A stretch of DNA of 64,000 bases from Halichoerus grypus. Its lineage: Eukaryota; Chordata; Mammalia; Carnivora; Phocidae. The notes under the pieces were generated by a model. It was not told the origin of the DNA. It saw only the letters and a program-made list of their open reading frames with translations, and ran no database searches. The stretch lies in contig NC_135712.1 of the NCBI RefSeq assembly GCF_964656455.1, forward strand, positions 96,820,294-96,884,293, given 5' to 3'. The position numbers and the translations under genes were made by a program. Positions 10,413 to 22,560 of the stretch are shown in pieces; positions within the stretch are counted from its first letter, which is position 1, and every line of letters starts with the position of its first letter.

Positions 10413-11411
10413 ATCAATAAATGGTTTGATTTCCATAAATCTCTTAGTACAAGAAGGGGAAGGGAATGTCTAAAGATAAGGTTGTGAGCATAACTCATTA
10501 TTGTAAGTTCCACAGAGTGCAGTTAGAGAGAATGTTAGGAATTAGGGGCAGAAATGGAGACTAAAGGGGCTGGATTAGAGGTTAGTGGTTGGGGAAGGGG
10601 AGGATGACCAGACAGTCCTGGTGAAAATTTTCATTTTCAAATTCTTCCTGTATAGCATAATCAAATCCTCAGATACAAATATCCCTTTCTAAGTTTTTGT
10701 CCTATTTGTTTGCCCAAATACAGGAGTATGATTTAATATTACTGCTATCAATTTTTTGATATATGGCTGAGTTGATGTGCAGGTACAATAGAAGTGCTCC
10801 AAATTAGTGATTTGACAAAAATAAAAACTACCTTAGTGCAAGTTTTTCGACCAATTGCTTATGAAGTTTATATTTTGTATTTATTCTCTTTTTCAGCATC
10901 TAGCATGTTTTAAATTTATAATTTTAATTATAGCAGCAGGCAGTTGGAATTGACAGGGAAATATGGGCATGGGATCTAGAATAAAGGCAGGGTGAGGTAA
11001 AATCTAGGTGTCTAAATATCAAGTTATAGACATGGCATATATACTTAGAGACAAGTCTATAGATATGAATTTCTAAAATAAGTCTACAAATAAGTCATTC
11101 TGAGGGGGCAAAAGGAGTCTGAACTCAACAGCCCAAATGTCAAGAAAATATTCCATTTGTTGTAAAAGATAGGGGTGATCTTTTAGGACCTCTGAGGATA
11201 GGTGCAGTTAAACCAAGAGAAACTGGATATTAAGCAAAATTAGAATGTATGAAAGATAAAAGCTTCCATAATGCATCACTGATGAGCAGTAGGACTTCTT
11301 AAGCATTATCTCCTTTTATCCAAAATTTTCTGTAGTCTATGTTTCCAAATTATTAGTTCCTTTTTTTCCAGATGTATTTTCATATGATTATCTCCTCTGC
11401 TTCCTAGGATT
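10413..11411. other. No gene seen; AT-rich
   Basis: Roughly 1 kb between the L2 relic and an old SINE. It has no open frame of note. The L2 similarity may continue weakly to about 10600, but I cannot support it. Confidence 0.5.
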
Positions 11412-11534
11412 TTTGTTTTTGTTTTTGTTTTTAAGTAGGCTCCACATGGAGGCTTGAACTCACAACCGTGAGATCAAGACCTGAGCTGAGATCAAGAGTA
11501 GGATGCTTATCCAACTGAGCCACCCAGGGACACG
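11412..11534 (-). mobile_element. Old, shortened SINEC
   Basis: A (GTTTTT)n tail, then AAGTAGGCTCCACATGGAGG and CAACTGAGCCACCCAGG. The central CT-rich body is absent, which is typical of the older, short carnivore SINE forms (compare 50688 and 60799). No clean TSD is visible. Confidence 0.85.
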
Positions 11535-11649
11535 TTCTAGATTTGTATTGTTTCCATTAACATGGAAACTAATTTTTAATCTCTAAATTAAATATTATAC
11601 CAATTGAAATAACAGCTAGATTATTTTTTTTTAATTTGAAACTAAAGAT

Positions 11650-12570
11650 TCCCTATAATACTAAACATTTAAGACCAGGCAACAGAATCTGGGGGGAAAA
11701 GAGAGGTAGAATACATTCTCCCATACTTCAAATCATATTATAAACCTAGAATAGTAAAATAGTTCAGTGTATTTGGACAAATAACTAGAGCAGAAAAAAA
11801 AAAAAAAACATCTAGAAACATATTTCTTATTTCATTATAAGAGGTAATGTTAAAAGTGACATTTCAATGAATGGGAAATGATTAGTTATTTGGAGATAAG
11901 ATAAAGCTGGTTTCTAGCTCAGTCCTACACCATAATGTATTCTAGAGGGATCAAAATTTTAACATAAATATGTGACTTTAAATATATAAAAGAAAATATG
12001 GGTAAATATTTCCTTATGTTGGGGAAGGGAATGTCTTTATAAGCATAAGAAGGAAAAAGTGATAAACCTTACTACATAAAAATTTAAACCTTTTCATGGT
12101 GAAAAAAGTAGTACAGATAAAAATAAAACCAATTGGGGTGCCTGGATGGTTCAGTTGGTTAAGCGTCTGCCTTCAGCTCAGGTCATGATCTCAGGGTCCT
12201 GGGATCAGCCCTGCATTGGGCTCCCTGCTTAGCGGGTAGCCTCCTTCTCCCTCTGCCTCTTCCCCTCTATCCACTCATGCTCTCTGTCTCTCTGTCTCTC
12301 TCTCAAGTAAATAAAATCTTAAAAAAAAAGTTTTAAATCCATCCCTGCTACTGAAGAATAAATTGGTTCAAGTGAAGGAAATTTTGGTAATATCAGTATT
12401 AAGGAAAAAATGTATTATTTGATTGAACCATTTCATTTTCTATACACTACCTGTAAATGAAGCCTCAAATGAATTCAAATACAATGAAGTTTATTGTAGG
12501 ATTGTTTTTAAAAGCAAAAATTAAGACAAACTGTACATGATTGGGGACATCTGAGTTCTAATGACAGTAA
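11650..12570 (+). mobile_element. Old L1 ORF2 fragment (approximate)
   Basis: An A-rich stretch resembling the late ORF2 region of old mammalian L1s: TTCTAGAGGGATCAAAATTT, then a block on the pattern AAAAGAAAATATGGGTAAAT, then sequence after the SINE resembling the TAATAGCAAAA segment upstream of the 3' end. It is interrupted by the SINE at 12133. Boundaries are uncertain; frames are destroyed. Confidence 0.5.
12135..12330 (+). mobile_element. SINEC within old L1
   Basis: Head GGGGTGCCTGGATGGTTCAG, tRNA-like boxes, CT-rich body, AAATAAAATCTT and poly(A). Moderately diverged. It splits the old L1 fragment. Confidence 0.95.
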
Positions 12571-12799
12571 ACATAGATACTGATATAGATATATAGATAT
12601 ATGTGTTGTTCAGAGGAGTTCTATTGATAAGAAGTATATATACAAATATAGATATGTGTATATAATTTGCATGAAATTAAATCTTTATTATTCTTAAAAA
12701 GTTTTAGAAATTCAAATTGTATTTTAAAGTGTTAAATAAAAATAAAAATATACCAAATTTGTATGATGTAATTTCATTGTATACTTAAAAATATCTCTA

Positions 12800-13410
12800 T
12801 TTACCTTGAGAAAGGTCGCTTTGATATTGTACTGCAGCTGGGAGGGGGCTCCGGAACCTGCCCCCGGGTGATAAGTTTCCTCTCGGTAGATTGGAGAGAT
12901 GGGGGTGGGGAGTCGAATTCTCACACACATTTTCTTAAACTATTTGCAGAAACTTTCAAAAGACATTTGGTTAAACCTCTTGGCAGTACAGTATTCTTGT
13001 ATTTGTTAATGTCTGTGTTTAGGTACTGGTAACTTTCTGTTTAAAAATGTTCTAAGTGTTGACTTTAAAGTGAATTTATCTTTAGTATGATAGTTATATG
13101 AAAATTATAGGGTTTGTGTGCAGAGAATTTTTTTATAAAGTGCTTTGTAAAAAAAAAAATGTATTCTAGCTTTCGCGGTACATATGTGTGATAACTTTAA
13201 TATCCATGACAGTTAAGTGCAATTATTTCATCACTCTAAAAATGCTATTTTTGTGTCAGTTCCTGAAGGTGTTTTCATGTCTTTGCAAAGTGACACATTT
13301 TGATGCTTTCTTGATACAGTGGTAGACATTTTGTAGCTTTCTAGAAATTTTGTATTCATACAGTATCAATGAAAAATAAAGAAAATGAGAGTGTGGGTTA
13401 AAAAAAAAAA
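12800..13410 (+). pseudogene. Probable processed pseudogene: retrotransposed 3'UTR of an unidentified gene
   Basis: What is visible: a block with unusually high GC and several retained CpGs at 12800-12920 (CTCCGG, CCCCGGG, CTCGG, GTCGAA), then a T-rich 3'UTR-like body, a canonical AATAAA at 13375-13380, and a run of 11 As at 13400-13410 placed 20 bases downstream. That spacing is what a cleaved, polyadenylated mRNA copied by L1 machinery would leave. I find no coding sequence and no recognisable protein in either strand, so the copy is probably 5'-truncated inside the UTR. I could not find a flanking TSD, and I do not recognise the parent gene. The alternative is a genuine but untranslated 3' end of a local gene. 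Confidence 0.5.
13375..13410 (+). terminator. AATAAA polyadenylation signal plus A-tract
   Basis: AATAAA followed 20 bases later by A11. The A-tract being genomic favours a retrocopied end rather than a live cleavage site. Confidence 0.6.
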
Positions 13411-13549
13411 GAAAACTTAATAGGATTACTATAGAAAGAAGTAATCAAAAGTCTACCATGGAGGGAATGTATTTTATAAGGTTAATTTTGATTTGGGTGA
13501 AACAATATTTTAATTATATATTCTACTTACAAAATCATGGATGGCATTT

Positions 13550-13745
13550 TTTAAAAAGATTTATTTATTTCAGAGAGAGAGCATGAGTGGGGGTGGGGGA
13601 CAAAGGTAGGGGGGAGAGAGGAGAGAAGCAGACTCCCTGCTGAGCAGGGAACCCAACGCAGACCTCAATCTCATGACCCTGAGATCATGACCTGAGCTGA
13701 AATTAAGAGTCAGATGCTCAGCTGACTGAGCCACTCAGGCATCCC
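13550..13745 (-). mobile_element. SINEC, old subtype
   Basis: TTTAAAAAGATTTATTTATT tail complement, GA-rich body and GACTGAGCCACTCAGGCATC at the head end. Substitutions throughout; no clear TSD. Confidence 0.93.
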
Positions 13746-14019
13746 AATCATATTGTATTACATGTCTACTGGGCATATTTCTTCCAGTTTTATGTGCAAG
13801 ATCCCCAAAACTAAAATTAACCCGATAACATTATAACATTTCAGAGTTATAAAACACTTCCTTTTATAAATACATATTAAAATGGTAGAAAAATATCATG
13901 TATTTATAGAAAAATATCATGATTCTACATACATTTTCATATCATAGCTGTATTATATATTTCACAATCCAATATATATGTCAACAGCATAAAGACTTTA
14001 TTTCCAAGTTCTCCTCATC

Positions 14020-14690
14020 TCTTGCATGGATCCTTACCTCATCAAGCCTACCTCCCTTTCTTCAGTCTTACTCTTACAATATTTTCCAAATAACCTCTGG
14101 ATTTTCCTACAATGTAAATCTCATCATATTACCCTTTATTAAAACACCTTTCCTGGTTACTTACAGCCCTCAATCAAGTCTAACAGTCCCAGCATGGTGC
14201 ACGGGGCTTCTGTGATCAGGCCCTGGCTTACACCTCCAGTCTCACCCTTTCTCCTTTTTAAATTTATAAGAACCTTCCATGATCAATGCATTCACTTCCA
14301 GGGCTTAGTCAGCACTATTCCCTCAGACTGGGAACTGTTTTATCCTCTCTCTCTACACCGTCATCTCATCTACATTGCATAGCTAACGGTTACCTGTCTT
14401 TTTAGATTCACTTTTATGTCACTTCTCAGAGAACCCTTTACAGACCCAAACCTACTAGTCTGGGTGAAATGCTTTCCTATGTTTAAGACTTCCATATTCA
14501 TGCTCTAGTACAGCACATACTAGTATGTATGATAATTGAGTATTTACCTGTCTTTCTCCTCCACTCAGAATACAAGCTCTGGGGAGCAGGAACTCTCATT
14601 CATCTTGTATTTCCAGAAACTTGCCCCATGCATGACCAATAGCATGTACAAAATAAGCATGTTAAATGATTTAATAATTCCTTGGGTAGC
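14020..14690 (+). mobile_element. L2 LINE 3' portion, plus strand
   Basis: Follows the L2 3' region: CTCATCATATTACCCTTTAT, then GTGATCAGGCCCTGGCTTAC, CTCCAGTCTCACC, and near the end CAGAATACAAGCTCTGGGGA and GCAGGAACTC, the last being the characteristic L2 3'-terminal block. Frames at 13919-14215 and 14194-14382 are shadows of this element. Heavily diverged. Confidence 0.75.
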
Positions 14691-16410
14691 CTTTGACGTT
14701 CTCACACAATAGTTCAAAGGAGACACATTAAGAAAAAAGAAATAAGCAGTAGAGCAGTATTTTTCAAAGTGAAGTTAGAGAACTACACAAGAGAGTTCTT
14801 TTGGCAAATAATATTGGCATTCCTCTTCAAATTCTAAATGCATCTTACCATGTAAAATTCTCTTAAAAGTCCAGAATCAAAGACTCTGGAAAATTTCTTA
14901 AGAAATTTGTCTAAGAGCGATGTGATGTGGCATTTATCTTGTTTATCTAAGAAGTAAACATCTCAAGAGGTTGATTTTGAATATAAGTTAAATGAGCATA
15001 TGTGGCAAAGAAAAAGTTAATCCTATTTTAGCAACATAGATCTAAATCTTTATACCTTGTGATGTATACTTTTCTGTCTTCTTTGCAACAGACTCTATTA
15101 AATATAAATCATGACACCTACTTTTTATACATTGATTTCCTCAAAATTTTCAGAACTGTGTTGGGAAATTTGTTCCTTTGTTAATGGTTCTGGCTTTCTT
15201 CTTCCTTCCTCCACCCCCACTTCTACTCACCCCCATCTCCCCCTCCTCCCTCTTCTCATGATTATTATTTCAATATCTTAGTTTATAAAATCAAATTCTG
15301 TTATTGAGAATCTGAAGGATTCTGTCCAAGTACTATGCATAAATTTTGTTGAATAAATTTTATGACATTTAATTTATACTTGTATTTTTAAATCAATTCT
15401 AAATTTTTAAAATGTGATGGAGAATGAAAATTGCTAGATAAATGTCTTTACATAAATAAAATAGTACTCAAATTTTAGAAGATACAGGTGTTTAGAATAT
15501 TATCTAGTTTCTACATCTGGAGGAAACATATCAAGAATATATCATTCAATATAACAAAATTAAAAGTTACAAAGAATTAATCACTCAGATGATTCTTTAG
15601 TCCTCCAAAGAGTGGTATTCTTGGACACTTTCAGTTTCACTTATTTCTTCCAACTAAAGCTCCTATTTATATCATAAATATATATCAAATAAAGACAAAC
15701 CCCTCTTGCCAGTATCCTGTATAGCTGCTTCTCAACCCACTTTTCCCCAAAAGCTCAAGATACAAAGTACATACATGAATATAGACACTCATGCAAACAT
15801 GAGTTTATGAGTACACATAAACAAATTGTGAGCCTATCTTTTTTCTTAATCCCCAGTACAATATCAGTAGGCCCACATTAAGGAAATGTGCTAATTTCCA
15901 TATCCCTTGACAAAAAGAAAAAATCAGAAAACATGCAGTGGCTAAGCTTTTTAACTGGTCTCATTCTGAGATGTTTGGGACTGCTGATGATTATAAATGG
16001 GATGAAAAAGGAAAAGGAAAAAAGTAATCATCTATATAGCCTTCTGTCATAAAGGAAGAGACATGATGGAGCGTCAGCTTGGAGAGTACACTCAAATTCT
16101 TGTTCAACAGGCAAGAGTAGAGTGTTCATGTGTAGACAGTGGGGCAGAAGAGAATGAGCGAGACAAATTTAATGGTACCAAGTAAGATTGAAACAAAGAA
16201 AATTAAAAATGTGTAAGAGTAAGACTATTTGCTGTTAAAATAATTTCTATGGCCTGCTTATGCTTTGAATCTAAGTGTCAATAAGGATATCATTTATTTC
16301 AGGTTAACATATAGCATTATTGACTCACAGAGATATTTCAAGGAACATTGCATATATTCGATTCTATTTTCTTGGAGATAGGGCAAGAGTCATGCATTTT
16401 GACGTTGTTT
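14691..16410. other. No gene seen; CT-rich tract inside
   Basis: About 1.7 kb without a recognisable gene or young repeat. A pyrimidine-rich segment lies at 15195-15255. 14745-14900 may be an old DNA transposon piece (CAGTATTTTTCAAAGTGAAG resembles MER5/MER20-type ends), but this is weak. Confidence 0.45.
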
Positions 16411-16414
16411 TCTT

Positions 16415-16638
16415 TTCTTTCCTTTCCTTTTCTTTCTTTCTTTTTATTTTTTTTTTTTTGAGAGAGGGAGAGTGAGGGGGTCGGGGTGGTGCAGAGGGAG
16501 AGGAAGAGAAAGAATGACAAGCAGGCTCCATGCCCAGTGCAAAGCCCAACACAAGGCTTGATCTCATAACCCTGAGATCATGACCTGAGCAGAAACCAAG
16601 AGTTGAACATTTAACTGAATGAGCCACCCAGGCTCCCT
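16415..16638 (-). mobile_element. SINEC, old subtype
   Basis: Expanded CTTT/T-rich tail complement, a GA-rich body, CTCATAACCCTGAGATCATG and GAATGAGCCACCCAGGCTCC at the head end. The flanks (TGACGTTGTTTTCT before, TGACATTTTTTCT after) may be a decayed TSD. Open frames on the minus strand here are SINE-derived. Confidence 0.92.
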
Positions 16639-16932
16639 GACATTTTTTCTAATGTGATTTAACGACTCTTATCTTCCTCTCAAGCTATATTGATGTTTAT
16701 TAGTATTTACAAAATTTGATTTATGTAGTTTCTTAGCAATTGGTGATATTATAATGATGGTCTTTATTATATGGTAAGTGTCATGATTATATGAGTTGAA
16801 AGAACAAATTCCAAATCTATGTATACTAGAGCATACATACTCTGTCTTTAAGTTCATGGTTTTTTTCTTAGCACAACTATAAATATTGTCCATCAATAAA
16901 GTTAATTATATTAATATTAATGATGTTAATTA

Positions 16933-16978
16933 TAAATATATGTGTATACACACATATACATATATATATACACATATA
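16933..16978. repeat. TA/CA alternating simple repeat
   Basis: Alternating TATGTGTATACACACATATA-type tract, partly self-complementary. Confidence 0.85.
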
Positions 16979-17734
16979 AAACTATACTTGCTATAGGAAC
17001 TTGTCTTTATTAGAATTCCTTTTGAACAAAAGCTAGAAATAGATACATTTTAACAAATGTGGTTGAGAACTACCTGATACTTGAAGATGTGAGTACACTC
17101 TATGAACAATTTACTTCAGCTAGTATTGTTGCCATAACAACAATTTTATATAATGTGTGTTTTTTTCAGGTAATGTTTAAATACTCAGGGTGATGTCTAA
17201 AAGATGATGAGAAAATTTAATAAAATAAAGAGTAAATGCTTCCATTAGAATATTCCATACTTAGTAATTAGAGTAATAGCCTGAGACTAATGTTTTAAAT
17301 AACAACAATTAACATTGATGAATTCTTAAAAGCATAATATTTTTAAAAGCTACTCAACAATTCCCAGTTGGTTTCTTAAAAGCGATTGGAAATTGTTCCA
17401 AATAAGTTGAGCAAATCATTTAGAATCGAATGCTAACTAGATTCAATTCTTTTTTTAAATTAATGAAGCTAATTTACCATAGTGAAATGACTGAATTTTT
17501 CAGTACTCTTTTTTAATTCAAGTTTTTAGGATATTCTTTTCCATTTTTAATTATTAAAAAATACAGGTAATTGTCTCCAAAATGTAACCAAATCTAAGTT
17601 TGATTTGGTAAATGGAATGCTTAGGATACTTTCAGCCATGGTCTAAAACCAAAAACAATCATATGGTTGATATAATAATTTTAGTCATTTAAAGAGAAAA
17701 ACTCCACAATTTTGTATTACATTTTTCCCTGGAA

Positions 17735-17754
17735 TTATATATATATATATATAT
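17735..17754. repeat. (TA)n simple repeat
   Basis: About ten TA units, short and nearly pure. Confidence 0.9.
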
Positions 17755-18820
17755 CTATTTCCAAAACTGGGAAACTAAAAGGAAGGGAAAGTAGTGTCTC
17801 TCTGAATCTACAATAGATAATTGTTTGATATTTTTGTTTAATTTTTACTAAAAACCCATGAGTCAGAAGTTTAGGAGTTTACCAGTCAAAATTTCTCAAC
17901 TTTTATGGAATTTGCATTGTTCTGACCATCAACATCCTAAATAAATAACCACTATCAACTTATAAGCTGTGATTATAAAATCCATTTTTATAAGGTCAAT
18001 GGTCAGAACCAACCAGAACAAGATATTTTATATAGGTAGATTGATTTCAGAGGTGTATCTGTCATATAGTCAAAGCAGAGCAGGCAGTCAAAAGGAATGA
18101 GGAGAGAGAATTTGAAATCTTTGAAATGGAGCAGTTGTAAATGATTAGAAGTGTGACTGACACATAGCTAATATATAAGTCAAATGCATCTAAAAATTGA
18201 AGTATCATTTGTTTTTGGTGTGTGAGTTGCCTTTCTACTAATAATTTCAATAGGAGAGAGGATAGTGATTTGTTATTTTCAAGCTGTATTATTCCACAAA
18301 GTGCAGATGCAGAATGGCTGTGTAATGATGTGATAAATCAGTCAATTTGAAGCTGAAAGAATATCACTAGTGTTGCTTTTATTTAATAGTGGGAATAAGA
18401 GGGTTCTTAAAATTGATCCCTAGGTAATGACCAAAGATAATTGAGTTAATATTGAATTTTGCATAGAATGATAAGCTGCAAATCAATCAAACCACTAATC
18501 AAAACCATAAAATATTTAAAAATTTATTTTTCTAGAAATGTTCCCCAAAATAATATAAAATCTAAGTTACAGAACATAGCATCATCACAGTATTTCACAC
18601 TTCCTATAGAACATATACTCTTAAGTGTTATGAGCACTTTAACAATGTGATGATTTTAAAATAACATTGCACAAGGTTGTTTTCCCTTTTCATTTTTCTC
18701 TTCAAGGTATATCAACAATATAGTATTTACCTGCCATAAAATGTATTTTTATATACTTCAACACTATAGAAACTCTAACCAGATCCTAATATTTTTCATC
18801 TGATTTAATACTACAAGATG

Positions 18821-18860
18821 TTTACATATATACATATATTATATATGTGATATATATAAA
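18821..18860. repeat. TA-rich imperfect simple repeat
   Basis: ATATATACATATATTATATA-type tract, partly palindromic. Confidence 0.8.
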
Positions 18861-21030
18861 ACTCAAATATATAATAAGAGAGACAGAAACAGAAAAAAGA
18901 ACTGGAATGAATAAGGAAATATTTGTTTCGAGGATAATCCAAATGTGTAGCACTTAAAAATACATGTGAAGGACTGGCCATCCAAACTTCTAAATTCTAG
19001 TTCTTTGAATGCTGCTGAAGAGACCTAGTGAACAGAATGATTCTGTAGAATCAATTTATTTGCCATGATCACTTGATTCAAAGATAAATTAGCACCAGAG
19101 CAGAGTCTTTCCAGCTTCTGGAATGACAGGTAATTAATACATCTCCTTGTGAAAAAGAAAAGAAAGTGAGAAAGGATGACAGTGGGGGGCAAAGCCTGCT
19201 GCAGAACTTCGCATATATTGGGCATAAAAACCCCACATTGATTCTGGCATAAACTTATCCAGTGCAAAAATTAACGTGATGGAAGTAAGCAGTGATATAA
19301 TACACATATGGCAAAGGAATAAAGGAAGAGTACAGTCAGTTTCCTGAAGAATGTCACTTCTCACTGAAGTGACTTTTCACTGAAGACTAATTGTCTCCAC
19401 TTTTTAGCATAGCAGGTCTAAGTGATGTCAACAGAAGAACAAGCTGACTTGTGACAGCGAACTCCAGAGCTTCCCCCTTTATAACACATCCACTTCTCTG
19501 ACCAGTAAGTTTATAGGTTTATGGATGTAGTCTGCCCCCCGACCCAATAAGTAGGTAGAGTATTACAGAAACAGGGACACTCTCTATTGGGCACTCTGTG
19601 GTGGTCATGATGAATGCTGACCATATAAGTCTGTCCTAAGCTGTCGGATAATGAGGGTTAGGAGTGAGGGTTATGTTTACTTGACTAGATGCCTATCTAT
19701 ATTTTTTTCCCAATAAGCCCTGTGTGTGTGCCTTCAGCCCTTTGCACAATGGCTTTCAGTTCTTTCCACACTCATTCTTATGTTGACTAGATGCCTTTTG
19801 TGATCATTTGGGCTGAATTCTTGGTTAACTAAATATTATCTTCAAAATGTTTCTTCACTTCTCAAATACTAATCTTGTTTCCCTTCAACCAAATTTCAGA
19901 ATTCCCCTTTATTTATCTAAAACAGATTACCTACTATGGTGGTAAACTTTACCTATTCTTTTTCATCAACATCGGCCATACCTAGGCTTCTTGACCTGGA
20001 GACTTGAAAAGATGATGCACCAGAAAAGCTCAAAGAATTCATTGAAATATTAAACAATCATTGTCACCTTCCCCTAATATCTGCACATTATTCAGACCCT
20101 TTGTGGATTAAGCTAAAGGGGAAAATAATTTAAATGATTACAAATGGGTCTGTGATAGAATTATATCTGGGTTTGATGTGACTTTAACAACCGGTCAAGA
20201 TGTAAGCTGTAATAAGCTGCCTTGGTTCACCCTGTCGGGTGGTCCTCGAATGCTGTTCTGCATATTACCAATGAAGTGCTTTGTTATGACAGTTTTCCTA
20301 ATGGAATGAGTCAGAAACTGTTTGGGAACTCCAGACAACAACTTGAGAGCAGTTGCTTTTTCTCTTTGTCTCTGTTTTAATTAACCACACTTCCAAACCT
20401 TGTGAGCTATTTTACAATGAGCAATACATAAAGCGGTATCAAGAGTGCAGTACATTCACTGCAGATTTGAAAGCCTTTCAATTTCTAGAGCAGATCTGCT
20501 CAATATGTTTCACATAGAAATAAACCAAGTGGACTTTTATTTTCATTTTAATTGCTAGCACTGACCATTTTAAGGGGAGGAACCATTTTTTGATTAAACT
20601 AATTTTTCAGACACTGAAATAAATTGCACTGAAGCATGCAACCTTTTCAAATCTATTTTTTAATTGTCAACATAATGCACCACATTATTTTAGACCTTAA
20701 AAATAATTAAATGTCAGGAAATGTCATATGCGTTTTGTTTCAGTAATGATTTGTTAATTATTCTACCAGGGTACTTAAAAATTCTTTAGATATCATTGTC
20801 TCTGCTTCAAGATCCTCCAACTTTGCTAAGTATAATCATTAAATGAGCTACTGGTCTTCCTTTAGGATCTTTATTTTCTGGTTCTTTAAACACAGAACAG
20901 CTTCAGCATGACCAAATATCCAGGTACACAAGGTATATTAAAGTACCCTGTCTCTTTTATATACACCTTACCAGAGAGAAAATGACAAATGAAATGGATC
21001 TAGTAAAGTGAAAAAGATGATCTCTTTGTT

Positions 21031-21064
21031 CATCTATTTATCTGTCTATCTGTCTGTCTGCCTA
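21031..21064 (+). repeat. (TCTA/TCTG)n tetranucleotide repeat
   Basis: Eight imperfect units alternating TCTA and TCTG. Confidence 0.9.
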
Positions 21065-22089
21065 AGCCCCTATACAAGATGACTTGTTAATTCAGGATCA
21101 TGAAAATTTGGGTTCTGAGCATTAGTATTTTTTTGATAATACTTAAAACAGCCTTAAATGTTGCCAGATTAAGCAGTAATTCCTTTGTGTAATTTAAGGT
21201 ATCAGAGGGGCTACCTGGCTCTCCTAATCCCCCTGTTGCTTGAATTCCTTTCATAACAATGTTGTATATTCTGCAGTACCAGGGCAGAGACAAAGTTCAA
21301 ATACATCTAGGAAAAAGAAACACTTTGGTTTAAATTCACACTAACATACAAGTGATTGACATGAGAACGTTTCCTGACAGATCTAGATAGGTGAGTATTT
21401 GAATTATTTGTTGACAGAGCATCAAAGAGGAAGGATACAGAAGATGAAATTTTGCCTCGAGGCAACTCTACATATATTTCATATACAAAGTTGCTCATGG
21501 GAAAAAAAAAGTCATTTAAATTATGCAATTTTATAAGATTAAGTTTTTCCAATTCTACCTTCACTACTGCTGCCTTGATTTAGATCATTGTCATCTCTTC
21601 AGTATGGTTGAAAAACTTAGTTCAATCAGCATTAGAATCTCCTAGTTTAAGAGTGCTACCCTATAGATTTTGATACAGGAGAGATAGGATGAACACAGAA
21701 TCCTGTGATATTTTATGTCTTCCCAGGGGATTCTACTACATTTTCAAGGTTAGATTCATTCCTTAAAGCCTTAAAATCATTTTGTTCATCCTCCATGATG
21801 AGAGCTTTCAGAAGAACAAGTCTCACCTAATCACTGTTCTTAAGATCAGAATTGTTTTACAGTTCTTTGACTATCTGGCTTCAACTATCCCAGCCCCTCT
21901 ATACATCTTACCAAAGTTATTCACTCCAAGCCAGGCTTAACTGTTTGATGTTGTCCAAGTTCTCCATGTTTTTTCATGCTCATCTGAAACCAACATCCCA
22001 CAAGTCATATTGTTTCTCAGCTCCAGTCCACTTGTGTTTACCCTACTTTGTGAGACTTGACTCAATTATTCCTTGGCAAGTTGGTGCAA

Positions 22090-22560
22090 TGTAAGGCTTT
22101 GTCAATAAAGGATGCAGGAAAGCCACTGCAAGGCCACAGCAAGAAAATGGGTCCAAGGGATATTCTGCCTTGCTCCTTCAGCACAGCTGCCAACAGCTGC
22201 CAGAGGTCCAGCGACACTCACTTTCCATCCTGTGGAGCAACTCCTGCTGGCAGACGGCCAGTGAGCATCTCAGCCACACGGCCCTGGTTCTTGTGGACCA
22301 GCTCTGGTCTACCCTCATGCTCTAGCAGGTTTCTTAGCCCCATAGGAGGCTGTTCCCCAAACCAACTTGAGCCCCTACCTTCTGGCATAGTTCTTCACCA
22401 TCAGCAAATTGCTTTTTCACGCTCTCCAGTGAGGTCTGACTCTCATCCTGGGATTGGGTTAGGAAGTCAAGGTGGTACACTTTTTCATTTGTTCCTCCTT
22501 TGCAAAGGTATTCTCCCTCAGTCCTACAGGTAGTAGCTGCTTTCTGTATTTGCTATTTTT
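22090..22560. other. GC-richer block, possible old LTR or other repeat; 158-codon open frame
   Basis: This block stands out from the AT-rich surroundings and carries the longest open frame of the window (22057-22533, 158 codons). The peptide is rich in Ser, Pro and Arg, has no domain I recognise, and its start precedes the block. AATAAA occurs at about 22106 and CT-rich sequence at 22490-22590. The end (TTCTGTCTCCTGATTAGACT, about 22650) resembles the edge of some ancient LTRs. I cannot name a family, and I regard translation as unlikely. Confidence 0.3.

Larger units (their letters stand above)
16640..21840. other. Mostly single-copy DNA, no gene seen
   Basis: 5.2 kb almost free of recognisable young repeats. 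It contains AT/CA simple repeats (listed separately) and short non-significant frames. The stretch 20150-20680 is of mixed composition with several TTAATTA-like sites and could be regulatory. 21605-21680 (CAGCATTAGAATCTCCTAGT) weakly resembles MER5A. No exon chain is supported. Confidence 0.45.

Noticed and set aside
12800..12930. CpG-rich segment as a CpG-island promoter
   Set aside because: Only about 120 bases long and attached to a 3'UTR-like body with poly(A); a retrocopy explains it better.
22057..22533. 158-codon open frame as a protein-coding gene
   Set aside because: No domain, no splice or Kozak support, low-complexity composition, and the DNA looks repeat-like.
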